Source: Flavobacterium sp. LHD-80 (lineage in GTDB: Bacteria; Bacteroidota; Bacteroidia; Flavobacteriales; Flavobacteriaceae). Taken from it: a DNA stretch of 64,000 bases. The notes beneath the pieces are model-generated. The model was given only the letters and a program-made list of their open reading frames with translations. It was not told the DNA's origin and did no database searches. Of this stretch, positions 26,604-33,539 are shown piece after piece (positions within the stretch are counted from its first letter, which is position 1; the number at the start of each line of letters is the position of its first letter). The position numbers and the translations under genes were made by a program. The stretch is taken from contig NZ_JAVFVS010000004.1 in the NCBI RefSeq assembly GCF_030929605.1, forward strand, positions 434,001-498,000, read 5' to 3'.

Positions 26604-27539
26604 TTATTTTTTCTTAAGAAATAATCCATTGTTTCCTATTGCATATACGGCACCATCTTTTGCAATAATTTTCCAGATTAGGTCAGTGGTTTTATTGTAA
26701 ACTATTTTCCAATTTAAGCCACCATTTTTAGTTTCAAAAATTTTTCCTTCATCTGTTGAAAAGTATCCGATATTTTCGCTAGTGAAACAAATCGATGTGG
26801 GAGAACCGGAACCTGGCAAGTTTGCTATTTTTGTCCAACTGGTTGATCCGTTACTAGTTTTGTATAATTCGCGTTTAAAATTAATGTAATAACCAATATT
26901 ATCTGATATAAAGGAAAGAGAGGTAATATCTGAATCGGAAGTTAATGTTTGGGTCCAGGTTTCACCGCCATCAAGAGTTTTGACAATTATTCCATTATCT
27001 ACACTGTTATTAGTATAGCCACCATAAGCATATGCAACTAAATCTGAAGTTATTACTAAATTATCTACAGTATAACCATCATATTTTTTTGTCCAAGTAT
27101 TTCCAGAATCATTGGATTTTAATATCGAACCAGCTCTTACCAGCAACCCTTTTGAAGGATTAAAAAATTTAATATCAAAAATAGTTGAAGCACCCGAAAC
27201 ACTTTCAATTTTGTTAAACGTAGTGCCAGAATTTGTAGTAACAAACATATCTAATCTTGCGGTGTAGAATTTTTGTTCATTTACCATAAAAGCGCTCATA
27301 AATGTTTGCTTATCTCCTACATTTAATACGCTCCATGTTTTTCCTCCGGTATTGGTTTTTGCTAAAAATCCGAAACTCCCACAAATTATTCCTTGGTTTT
27401 TATTGCTAAAGGAAATGTCGGTTAAGCTTTGAGTAGTATAGGCATCAATTTTCTCAAATGAATTTGTAATGGTATCGCCGTCAGAAGAACAGCCAAGAAT
27501 TCCTAAAGTAAAAGTCAGGAAACAGATTAATTTTTTCAT
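26604..27539 (-). CDS. BNR/YCF48-like beta-propeller lipoprotein
   Basis: 311 residues, lipobox LGILGCSS with Cys17. The mature part repeats a unit of the type S-x-D-x-G-x-T-W (NTGGKTWSV, NDSGNTWTK, LDGGETWTQ, SNGSTSWTK, KNGGLNWKI), as in YCF48/BNR sialidase-like propellers, about 6 blades. Such proteins are scaffolds in photosystem assembly or of unknown role in Bacteroidota. Leader peptide and 5' region are nearly the same as those of the next gene upstream at 27634-28041. Confidence 0.8.
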   Translation of the reverse strand: MKKLICFLTFTLGILGCSSDGDTITNSFEKIDAYTTQSLTDISFSNKNQGIICGSFGFLAKTNTGGKTWSVLNVGDKQTFMSAFMVNEQKFYTARLDMFVTTNSGTTFNKIESVSGASTIFDIKFFNPSKGLLVRAGSILKSNDSGNTWTKKYDGYTVDNLVITSDLVAYAYGGYTNNSVDNGIIVKTLDGGETWTQTLTSDSDITSLSFISDNIGYYINFKRELYKTSNGSTSWTKIANLPGSGSPTSICFTSENIGYFSTDEGKIFETKNGGLNWKIVYNKTTDLIWKIIAKDGAVYAIGNNGLFLKKK

Positions 27540-27560
27540 GGCAATTTTTGAGTTGGTTAG

Positions 27561-27579
27561 TTGAATATCAAAATGGTTG
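27561..27579 (-). repeat. Shared 5' region word, copy 1
   Basis: TTGAATATCAAAATGGTTG on the plus strand, 22 bp before the start codon of the propeller lipoprotein; an identical 19-mer is at 28065-28083. Confidence 0.7.
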
Positions 27580-27633
27580 GTTAAATGGTAAGTCTTTTAA
27601 AGAAGTCTTTTTTTTTTCTTAATGAAATATTCT

Positions 27634-28041
27634 CTAGTAATGTATTACTAAATATAGGCTAGTAGTTCCGTTGTCGTTTTTTATTTTGATAATATCAAAA
27701 ACATTAGGGTCTTTGTAATCATCACTTCTCCCTGTACCGCACCAATTCCAAGGTAGTCCATAAAAAAGTGAGGGCGTTAATTTTGTGGTGTTTGAGATCG
27801 CGCTTAATACCCCATATGATTGATTTCCATCAGGTTGGAATTGCTTTATATCAAGGAAAGCCGTCGAGCTTCCGTTTTTTAAAGAACCAATAAAAGTTTT
27901 TCCGATAATCAAGTTATCAATATCCTCACCGGTCTTGTTGTAAAATTTCGCATCAGTGCTTTCCGTTGCGGGAGCACTTTCTTCTGAAGAACAACCTACA
28001 ATTCCTAAAGTCAGAATTAGGAAACAAATCATTTTTTTCAT
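27634..28041 (-). CDS. Small lipoprotein of unknown function
   Basis: 135 residues, signal peptide MKKMICFLILTLGIVGCSS with lipidated Cys17. The mature part begins with a Ser/Glu/Thr-rich stretch and contains no motif I recognise; it has some aromatic residues (LFYGLPWNWCGTG) and two Cys in total. The leader differs from that of the downstream propeller lipoprotein at only a few residues. Transcribed in the same direction, with a gap of about 95 bp. Confidence 0.75.
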   Translation of the reverse strand: MKKMICFLILTLGIVGCSSEESAPATESTDAKFYNKTGEDIDNLIIGKTFIGSLKNGSSTAFLDIKQFQPDGNQSYGVLSAISNTTKLTPSLFYGLPWNWCGTGRSDDYKDPNVFDIIKIKNDNGTTSLYLVIHY

Positions 28042-28064
28042 AACAATCTTTTTTTAATAGATGT

Positions 28065-28083
28065 TTGAATATCAAAATGGTTG
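28065..28083 (-). repeat. Shared 5' region word, copy 2
   Basis: Identical 19-mer to 27561-27579, here 24 bp before the start codon of the small lipoprotein gene. Confidence 0.7.
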
Positions 28084-28115
28084 CGTAGAATTGGGAAGAA
28101 TTTTTTTGTTTAAAT

Positions 28116-28769
28116 TTATTTCGAGATATTTTTTATTTTGATGTTTTTGAAATCAATTGGCGAACGCTCATAATTCAAAGAAATTTTACCTTCAGTAGAA
28201 GAAACTTCCGTACATTCATTTACCAATTTCCCGTTCAAATATTGCGTGATTTTTCCGTTGAAAGATTTAATTACAACCAAATTCCATTCGCCATACGGTT
28301 TTTCATTTTCTAAAAACTTAGGAGAAACTACACTTGCGCCAGCTTCAACTAATTTCCCGTTTACTTTTGCTGTTACTTGATCCAAAAAGATAAAATCTCC
28401 GGTAGTTTTTTCTTTTATTTGAAATTGAATTCCTTTTGGCCAGATTCTATCCGAAGCATCTAGCGGAATATTATACATCACACCGCTGTTTTTTGTGCCT
28501 TTCATTTGGTATTTCTCGTCAAGATTCCATCTGTATTCAAGCGTAAGTTCGAAGTTTTTATAGCTTTTTTTGGTCATCAAACAACTTGGATCTTCTCCGT
28601 GCATACGAATCATTCCGTCTGCGAACTCATATACTTTTGAGGGTTCTTGTTGTGCTGTATTAGATTTTGTAAAAGCATACCAATCGTTTATTTCTAAACT
28701 TTTTTGCTGAACAGCACAGGAACTTAGAATAAAAACGAGAAGAAGTGCAAAAGATGATTTTTGGAACAT
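28116..28769 (-). CDS. DUF1080 (3-keto-disaccharide hydrolase-like) lipoprotein
   Basis: 217 residues, lipobox LSSC with Cys18. The rest fits DUF1080, a concanavalin-like jelly roll: DGMIRMHGEDPSCLMTKKSY, FELTLEYRWN, NSGVMYNIP, GIQFQIKE, PYGEWNLVVIKSFNGKITQYLNG. Members include 3-keto-disaccharide hydrolases that act with oxidoreductases on glycosides; no such partner is in the window. Surface or periplasmic location expected. Confidence 0.87.
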   Translation of the reverse strand: MFQKSSFALLLVFILSSCAVQQKSLEINDWYAFTKSNTAQQEPSKVYEFADGMIRMHGEDPSCLMTKKSYKNFELTLEYRWNLDEKYQMKGTKNSGVMYNIPLDASDRIWPKGIQFQIKEKTTGDFIFLDQVTAKVNGKLVEAGASVVSPKFLENEKPYGEWNLVVIKSFNGKITQYLNGKLVNECTEVSSTEGKISLNYERSPIDFKNIKIKNISK

Positions 28770-28962
28770 AGTTATAAGTTTAAAACAAAGCCGATTAACT
28801 TGATTGAAGATTTATTAAAAAGTAAAAATAACGATACCGACTAATATAAAAAATAGATAGTTGATGTTTTTTGTTTTGAAAATTTACAAAAGAGTTCCGA
28901 AGGAACGGACTATATTGTAGGGATGGATTTTAATCCATCTTCGCAATCAGAATCGCCATTTT

Positions 28963-29063
28963 TGTCATTCCGAGGAACGAGGAATCTCCGCGAGAAACTC
29001 CACAATCTAAATCGACAATCTTTGTAGAGCTACTTGCGGAGATTCCTCGTTCCTCGGAATGAC
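28963..29063. repeat. Palindrome, GTCATTCCGAGGAACGAGGA family
   Basis: Arms GTCATTCCGAGGAACGAGGA and an exact inverse ending TCCTCGGAATGAC, with inner TCTCCGC/GCGGAGA. Located between the DUF1080 gene and tRNA-Leu. Confidence 0.85.
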
Positions 29064-29104
29064 AAGATTGTGGATATTTGTATTTAGACGAAAGTGCTAA
29101 AAAA

Positions 29105-29141
29105 CAAAAAAGCTTCTGAAATATCTTCAGAAGCTTTTTTA
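29105..29141 (-). terminator. Terminator of tRNA-Leu
   Basis: AAAAAAGCTTCTGAA and TTCAGAAGCTTTTTT form a perfect stem directly after the tRNA on the minus strand. Confidence 0.85.
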
Positions 29142-29142
29142 G

Positions 29143-29224
29143 TGCGGATAATAGGACTCGAACCTACACGCCTTGCGGCACCAGATCCTAAGTCTGGCAT
29201 GTCTACCAATTTCACCATATCCGC
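29143..29224 (-). tRNA. tRNA-Leu (anticodon TAG)
   Basis: 82-nt class II tRNA. Acceptor GCGGATA pairs with TATCCGC, discriminator A; anticodon stem CCAGA/TCTGG around loop CTTAGGA, anticodon TAG; a short variable arm (TGCCGCAAGGCGT) and T-arm with GGTTCGAGTCC. CCA not encoded. Confidence 0.96.
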
Positions 29225-29237
29225 GTAATTGTGGGTG

Positions 29238-29266
29238 CAAAGATAAGCATACTTTCGAATATTCAA
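29238..29266 (-). promoter_or_regulatory. Sigma-A-type promoter of tRNA-Leu
   Basis: Minus strand: TTG (29264-29266), 18-bp spacer, TATCTTTG (29238-29245), ending 13 bp before the tRNA. Confidence 0.8.
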
Positions 29267-29333
29267 AGAAAAATTTCAAAAAAATTATTAATTCTCTTTT
29301 TTGTACTTTTGGGTTTCTATAAAAATAATTTAA

Positions 29334-30722
29334 ATGGAAAATATTAAGTCCTACGTTCAACAACATAAAGATCGGTTTATCAATGAATTGATCGAATTAT
29401 TAAAGATTCCGTCGGTAAGTGCTGACACTGCATACTCGCAAGATGTTATTGATACAGCAGAGGCTGTAAAAGAAAGTTTATCAAAAGCAGGCTGCGATTT
29501 TGTCGAAACTTGCGACACTCCAGGTTACCCAATTATCTACGGAGAGAAAATAATCGATCCAAATCTTCCAACGGTTTTAGTTTACGGACACTATGATGTT
29601 CAACCGCCAGATCCATTAGAATTATGGACTTCACCACCATTTGAACCCGTTATCAAAACTACAGATATTCACCCTGACGGAGCAATCTTCGCGCGTGGAG
29701 CATGTGACGACAAAGGTCAAATGTACATGCACGTAAAAGCGCTTGAATTAATGGTACAAAGCAATACGTTGCCCTGTAACGTAAAATTCATGATCGAAGG
29801 TGAAGAAGAAGTTGGTTCGGCAAGTTTGGCTTGGTTCGTAGAACGCAATCAGGAAAAACTGAAAAACGACGTTATTTTGATTTCAGATACAGGAATGATT
29901 TCAAACCAACAACCGTCAATCACGACAGGTTTAAGAGGTTTGAGTTATGTTGAGGTTGAAGTTACAGGTCCAAACCGCGATTTGCATTCAGGATTGTACG
30001 GTGGCGCTGTGGCGAACCCAATTAATATTTTGGCAAAAATGATTGCTTCGCTTCACGACGAAAACAATCATATTACGATTCCAGGATTCTATGATAAAGT
30101 TCAGGAATTATCTGCAGAAGAAAGAGCTGAAATGGCAAAAGCGCCTTTTAGTTTAGAAAAATATAAAAATGCTTTAAACATTGCTGATGTTTACGGTGAA
30201 AAAGGATATGTAACCAACGAACGCAACTCAATCCGTCCGACATTAGACGTAAACGGAATCTGGGGCGGTTATACTGGCGAAGGTGCTAAAACGGTTATTG
30301 CGAGTAAAGCTTTCGCTAAAATCTCAATGCGTTTGGTTCCAAATCAGGATTGGGAAGAGATCACAGAACTTTTCACAAAACATTTCACAAGCATTGCTCC
30401 GGCCGGAGTAACGGTAAAAGTTAATCCGCACCACGGTGGTCAAGGTTATGTAACGCCAATTGACAGCATTGGTTATCAAGCGGCAAATAAAGCGTATACA
30501 GAAACGTTTGGAGTTCCTGCAATTCCGGTTCGTTCTGGAGGAAGTATTCCAATTGTGGCTTTGTTTGAGAAAGAATTAAAAAGTAAAACGATTTTGATGG
30601 GATTTGGTTTGGATTCTGATGCTATTCACTCGCCAAACGAACATTTCGGAATCTTTAATTACTTGAAAGGAATTGAAACTATTCCGTTGTTTTACAAGTA
30701 TTTCGTAGAGCTTTCTAAGTAG
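29334..30722 (+). CDS. M20-family dipeptidase
   Basis: 462-residue zinc peptidase of the M20 group (dipeptidase/carnosinase-like). Metal and catalytic residues: His86 and Asp88 in YGHYDVQP, Asp125/126 in RGACDDKGQ, the acidic EGEEEVGS (Glu157-159), Asp in ISDTG, and a C-terminal His in DAIHSPNE. The lid or dimerisation domain lies at about 195-350 (RDLHSGLYGG). No signal peptide, so cytoplasmic. A TACTTTTG -7-like box is 30 bp upstream. Confidence 0.94.
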   Translation: MENIKSYVQQHKDRFINELIELLKIPSVSADTAYSQDVIDTAEAVKESLSKAGCDFVETCDTPGYPIIYGEKIIDPNLPTVLVYGHYDVQPPDPLELWTSPPFEPVIKTTDIHPDGAIFARGACDDKGQMYMHVKALELMVQSNTLPCNVKFMIEGEEEVGSASLAWFVERNQEKLKNDVILISDTGMISNQQPSITTGLRGLSYVEVEVTGPNRDLHSGLYGGAVANPINILAKMIASLHDENNHITIPGFYDKVQELSAEERAEMAKAPFSLEKYKNALNIADVYGEKGYVTNERNSIRPTLDVNGIWGGYTGEGAKTVIASKAFAKISMRLVPNQDWEEITELFTKHFTSIAPAGVTVKVNPHHGGQGYVTPIDSIGYQAANKAYTETFGVPAIPVRSGGSIPIVALFEKELKSKTILMGFGLDSDAIHSPNEHFGIFNYLKGIETIPLFYKYFVELSK

Positions 30723-30728
30723 TTTTTT

Positions 30729-30894
30729 TAACCGCAAAGGACGCTAAGATTTACGCAATCCCGATAACCATCGGGCGCTAAGATTCTTCAGTAAGATTTA
30801 TAAAAGTTCGCAAAGCTATATGGATAAAGCTTTGCGAACTTTGTGTTTATAAACGTGACTTTAAGAAAAAAAACTTGCGTTCTTTGCGGTTAAA
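30729..30894. repeat. Palindrome, ACCGCAAAGGACGC family, with inserted CCCGAT hairpin
   Basis: TTAACCGCAAAGGACGCTAAG to the inverse GCGTTCTTTGCGGTTAAA. A smaller hairpin CCCGATAACCATCGGG at about 30759-30774 interrupts the left arm and is followed by a repeat of CGCTAAGATT, as if it had been inserted. Confidence 0.8.
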
Positions 30895-31008
30895 TTTTAA
30901 ATCGCATTGTCTACTCAGTTTTTTGATACTTAATATTTTAGAGTTGTAATTAACGCATTTAAATTAAATTAGTATTTTTATAAGAGAATAACTTAAAAAA
31001 ATACCGCT

Positions 31009-31446
31009 ATGTATCCAAAATTAAATTCGGTTTTCAAGATAAAAATAGTTTTGTGTTTTGCTTTTGTTTTGTTTTTCAATGTCAGAACCACTGCGCAAGA
31101 AGCAAAGCCAAAAGTTAGCTATTATCAAACAGCAGATTTGACTGAAAAACCAACTTATCCTGGCGGTATGCCGGAGTTTTATAAATTTGCTGGTAAACAT
31201 TTTAAAGTGCCCTCAACACCAGAAGGAATTGTGATAAAAGGAACCATACGCGTTACTTTTATAGTACAAAAAGATGGATCACTAACCGATATGAAAGTCG
31301 AAAAAGATCTTGGCTACGGTACAGGTGAAGAGGCTTTGAGAGTTTTGCGATTATCCCAAAAATGGATACCTGGCAAACTAAATGGCAAAGTGGTACCGGC
31401 TGAATTTCATCTTCCAATTTCTATTCAAGAACCTGATAAACAATAG
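31009..31446 (+). CDS. Exported TonB C-terminal-domain protein
   Basis: 145 residues with a signal peptide (cleavage near TTAQ, residue 30). The rest is one TonB C-terminal-type domain: YPGGMPEFYKFAGKHFKVP, then IKGTIRVTFIVQKDGSLTDMKVEKDLGYG and ALRVLRLSQKWIPGK. It has no transmembrane anchor and proline-rich linker, so it is not a classical TonB. It is strikingly similar to the C-terminal about 95 residues of the BlaR1-like protein encoded 4 kb downstream (EFYKF-GK-FKVP, KDLG-G-G-EA-RVL-LS-KW-PG), so the two are probably paralogous sensor or ligand modules. Confidence 0.85.
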   Translation: MYPKLNSVFKIKIVLCFAFVLFFNVRTTAQEAKPKVSYYQTADLTEKPTYPGGMPEFYKFAGKHFKVPSTPEGIVIKGTIRVTFIVQKDGSLTDMKVEKDLGYGTGEEALRVLRLSQKWIPGKLNGKVVPAEFHLPISIQEPDKQ

Positions 31447-31483
31447 CAAAAATTTTAATTGAATAAAATTTTTGCTATAAAAG

Positions 31484-31513
31484 TTGCATGCATAATTTTT
31501 ATTTCTACATTTG
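31484..31513 (+). promoter_or_regulatory. Promoter overlapped by BlaI/MecI-type operator
   Basis: TTG (31484-31486), 19-bp spacer, TACATTTG (31506-31513): full match to the Bacteroidota promoter. The -7 box lies inside the first TACAnnTGTA palindrome. Confidence 0.7.
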
Positions 31514-31537
31514 TAGAGCAATGTCTATAGATGTAGA
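31504..31537 (+). promoter_or_regulatory. Two BlaI/MecI-type operator sites
   Basis: Site 1 TCTACATTTGTAGA (31504-31517) is a perfect dyad around TT and contains the TACAnnTGTA core known for BlaI/MecI. Site 2 TCTATAGATGTAGA (31524-31537) differs at one arm base. Centres are 20 bp apart, two helical turns. A BlaI/MecI-family repressor gene is 1.6 kb downstream. Confidence 0.65.
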
Positions 31538-31550
31538 AATAATTATTTTT

Positions 31551-31973
31551 ATGAAAAGCTATTTTTTATTATTGTTATCTGGATTATTGTTTTTAAGCTG
31601 TAAAAGCAAATTGGTCAATCAGAAAATTGATCATAAGAAAGAAGGCGTTTGGATTGATAATTATAAGCAAGACAGCACAGTTTACAAATCGTTTGAATAT
31701 TACAAACATGATGTTCCAGTAAAAAAGTGGAAATCATATATAAACGGAAAGCTTTATAAAACCGAAAAATATAAAAACGGGATTTGTATCGTAAAAAGTT
31801 ATTACGAAAACGGAAAACTAGAATCAAAAGGAAAAACAAAATTAGAATCGAATTCGGTTGAAACGCATTGGTTTTATTTTGGAGAATGGAAATTCTATTC
31901 GGATAAAGGAAAATTAAAAAGCATTAGAAATTACAACAAAGGCGAATTAATCTCGGAACAAAAAATCAAATAA
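31551..31973 (+). CDS. MORN-repeat-like lipoprotein
   Basis: 141 residues from the ATG at 31551, which directly starts the signal peptide MKSYFLLLLSGLLFLSC with lipobox LFLSC; the in-frame TTG at 31488 lies inside the promoter. The mature part carries YwqK/MORN-like repeats of the type Y-x-N-G-K-L: SYINGKLYKTEKY, YYENGKLESKGK, YSDKGKLKSIRNY, as in antitoxin-like MORN_2 proteins. It begins just after the BlaI-type operator pair and is followed after 17 bp by the DUF6624 gene, with which it should be co-transcribed. Function unknown. Confidence 0.8.
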   Translation: MKSYFLLLLSGLLFLSCKSKLVNQKIDHKKEGVWIDNYKQDSTVYKSFEYYKHDVPVKKWKSYINGKLYKTEKYKNGICIVKSYYENGKLESKGKTKLESNSVETHWFYFGEWKFYSDKGKLKSIRNYNKGELISEQKIK

Positions 31974-31990
31974 AGCACTAGCATCAAACC

Positions 31991-32953
31991 ATGAAAAAAA
32001 TAATTGCTTTTAGTTTTATTGTCATGATTTGTCTTTCCGCGAAAGCGCAGACTTACAAAGAATGGATTCGTAAAGCAGATTCTTGCTACGGAAAGGAAAA
32101 CTATAAAATGTCTGTTGCGTATTATGATAAAGCTTTTAAAATGGAGCAAAAATCTGCGAAGAATTTTTACAGTGCAGGCTGTTCTGCATCTATGGCAAAA
32201 GAAAACAAAAAGGCATTTAAATGGCTGAATCTGGCCATTGACAATGGATTTCAAAACATGGATGAACTTCAAATTGAAATGGATTTAAAATCGTTGCACT
32301 CAGAAAAAGAATGGGGAAAAACAATTGAAAAACTGCAAAAGAAGTTAGAGATTATCGGGGCAAATTATGATAAGGCGCTTGAAAAAGAACTTTCGGAGAT
32401 TTATACAGAAGATCAGGAAATTCGCGGAGAATTTATGAATGTTTATAAATCCCCAAAATCGGATAAAAAGAAAATTGACAGTATTGGTAAAATTATGATA
32501 AGAAAGGACAGTGTTAATCTTATCAAGGTTATGAAAATACTGGATGAAAGAGGATGGTTAGGGAAAAACATTGTTGGTGTTCAAGGAAATAAGACTTTGT
32601 TTTTGGTAATTCAGCATTCTCCTTTAAAATATCAGCAAAAGTATTTGCCAATGTTGAGACAGGCAGTTAAAAATGGTAATGCAAGCCCAATAAATCTTGC
32701 TTATTTGGAAGATAGAGTAGCTTTAAGAGAAGGAAAACATCAAATTTACGGGAGTCAAACAGCAAAGAATCGTATAACTAATAAATGGCATATATCGCCT
32801 TTGATAGATCCAGATAACGTAGATAAAAGACGCGCAGAAGTTGGACTTGGGCCTATAGCAGAATATGCGGCAAAAATGAATATAGAATGGAATGTGGAGG
32901 CTTATAAAAAAGAATTACCTGAATTGGAAAAACTTGAAAATATTAAATATTAA
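31991..32953 (+). CDS. Exported TPR-like / DUF6624 protein
   Basis: 320 residues with a signal peptide ending AKAQ (residue 20). Residues about 25-100 look like TPR helices (DSCYGKENYKMSVAYYDKAF, FYSAGCSASMAKENKKAF). The C-terminal half matches DUF6624 as I know it: RGWLGKNIVGVQGNKTLFLVIQH, YLPMLRQAVKNGNASPINLAYLEDRV and HQIYGSQ. Role unknown; DUF6624 proteins are common exported proteins of Bacteroidota. The stop codon is the first base triplet of a heptamer tandem repeat. Confidence 0.82.
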   Translation: MKKIIAFSFIVMICLSAKAQTYKEWIRKADSCYGKENYKMSVAYYDKAFKMEQKSAKNFYSAGCSASMAKENKKAFKWLNLAIDNGFQNMDELQIEMDLKSLHSEKEWGKTIEKLQKKLEIIGANYDKALEKELSEIYTEDQEIRGEFMNVYKSPKSDKKKIDSIGKIMIRKDSVNLIKVMKILDERGWLGKNIVGVQGNKTLFLVIQHSPLKYQQKYLPMLRQAVKNGNASPINLAYLEDRVALREGKHQIYGSQTAKNRITNKWHISPLIDPDNVDKRRAEVGLGPIAEYAAKMNIEWNVEAYKKELPELEKLENIKY

Positions 32954-33075
32954 AGAGTAAAGAGTAAAGAGTAAAGAGTAAAGAGTAAAGAGTAAAGAGT
33001 AAAGAGTAAAGAGTAAAGAGTAAAGAGTAAAGAGTAAAGAGTAAAGAGTAAAGAGTAAAGAGTAAAGAGTAAAGA
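32951..33075. repeat. Heptamer tandem repeat (TAAAGAG) x about 17.7
   Basis: Uninterrupted, exact copies of TAAAGAG begin at the stop codon of the DUF6624 gene and end at TAAAGAA. It separates that gene from blaI by a stretch likely to vary in length by slippage. One strand is all purine apart from T, the other pyrimidine-rich (CTCTTTA). Confidence 0.97.
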
Positions 33076-33167
33076 ATAGATTTTATTCTTCAGAAAAAAA
33101 TAAACAAGAGAGAAAACCTTAGTCCCGATGCTTCGGGATAGTATCAGAACCTTAGAACCTAAAAAAA

Positions 33168-33539
33168 ATGCAATTATCAAACTCAGAAGAACAATTAATG
33201 GAACATTTATGGAAGCTTGAAAAAGCTTTTATGAAAGATTTACTTGAAGCGTATCCAGAGCCAAAGCCGGCGACAACAACCGTTGCGACTTTATTGAAAC
33301 GAATGATTGATAAGAAATTTGTTGCTTATAACGAATTTGGAAATTCAAGAGAATACTATCCTTTGGTAAAGAAAACAGACTATTTTTCGAAACACGTAAA
33401 AGGATTGATCAGTAATTTCTTCAATAATTCGGCATCGCAATTTGCTTCGTTTTTTACAACTGAAACGAATTTGAGTGCTTCAGAATTGGAAGATCTAAAG
33501 AAAATAATTGATTCAGAAATTCAAAAAAAGAAAAAATGA
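33168..33539 (+). CDS. BlaI/MecI/CopY-family transcriptional repressor
   Basis: 123 residues: winged-helix DNA-binding domain with LSNSEEQLMEHLWKLEKAFMKDLLEAYP, TTVATLLKRMIDKKFVAY and a wing EYYPLVKK, then a C-terminal dimerisation part in which BlaR1-type proteases cut family members. It overlaps the M56 protease gene by 4 bp (ATGA), the typical repressor-sensor arrangement. The TACAnnTGTA sites at 31504-31537 are its best candidate operators; I see none directly before its own start, so autoregulation would require read-through from that promoter. Confidence 0.93.
   Translation: MQLSNSEEQLMEHLWKLEKAFMKDLLEAYPEPKPATTTVATLLKRMIDKKFVAYNEFGNSREYYPLVKKTDYFSKHVKGLISNFFNNSASQFASFFTTETNLSASELEDLKKIIDSEIQKKKK

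Noticed and set aside
29084..29366. Short minus-strand reading frames over the tRNA-Leu region
   Set aside because: They overlap a well-formed tRNA-Leu with promoter and terminator.
19177..31008. Direct repeats read as a CRISPR array
   Set aside because: The words lie in hairpin arms, spacing is irregular, there are no unique spacers of constant length and no cas genes.
31009..31446. Classical TonB protein
   Set aside because: No membrane anchor remains after signal peptide cleavage and there is no proline-rich linker; only the C-terminal domain is present.
32950..33180. Minus-strand reading frame of repeated SLLFTLY units
   Set aside because: It is only the heptamer tandem repeat read as protein; 7-bp units shift the frame and give a 21-bp period by chance, with no start context or homology.
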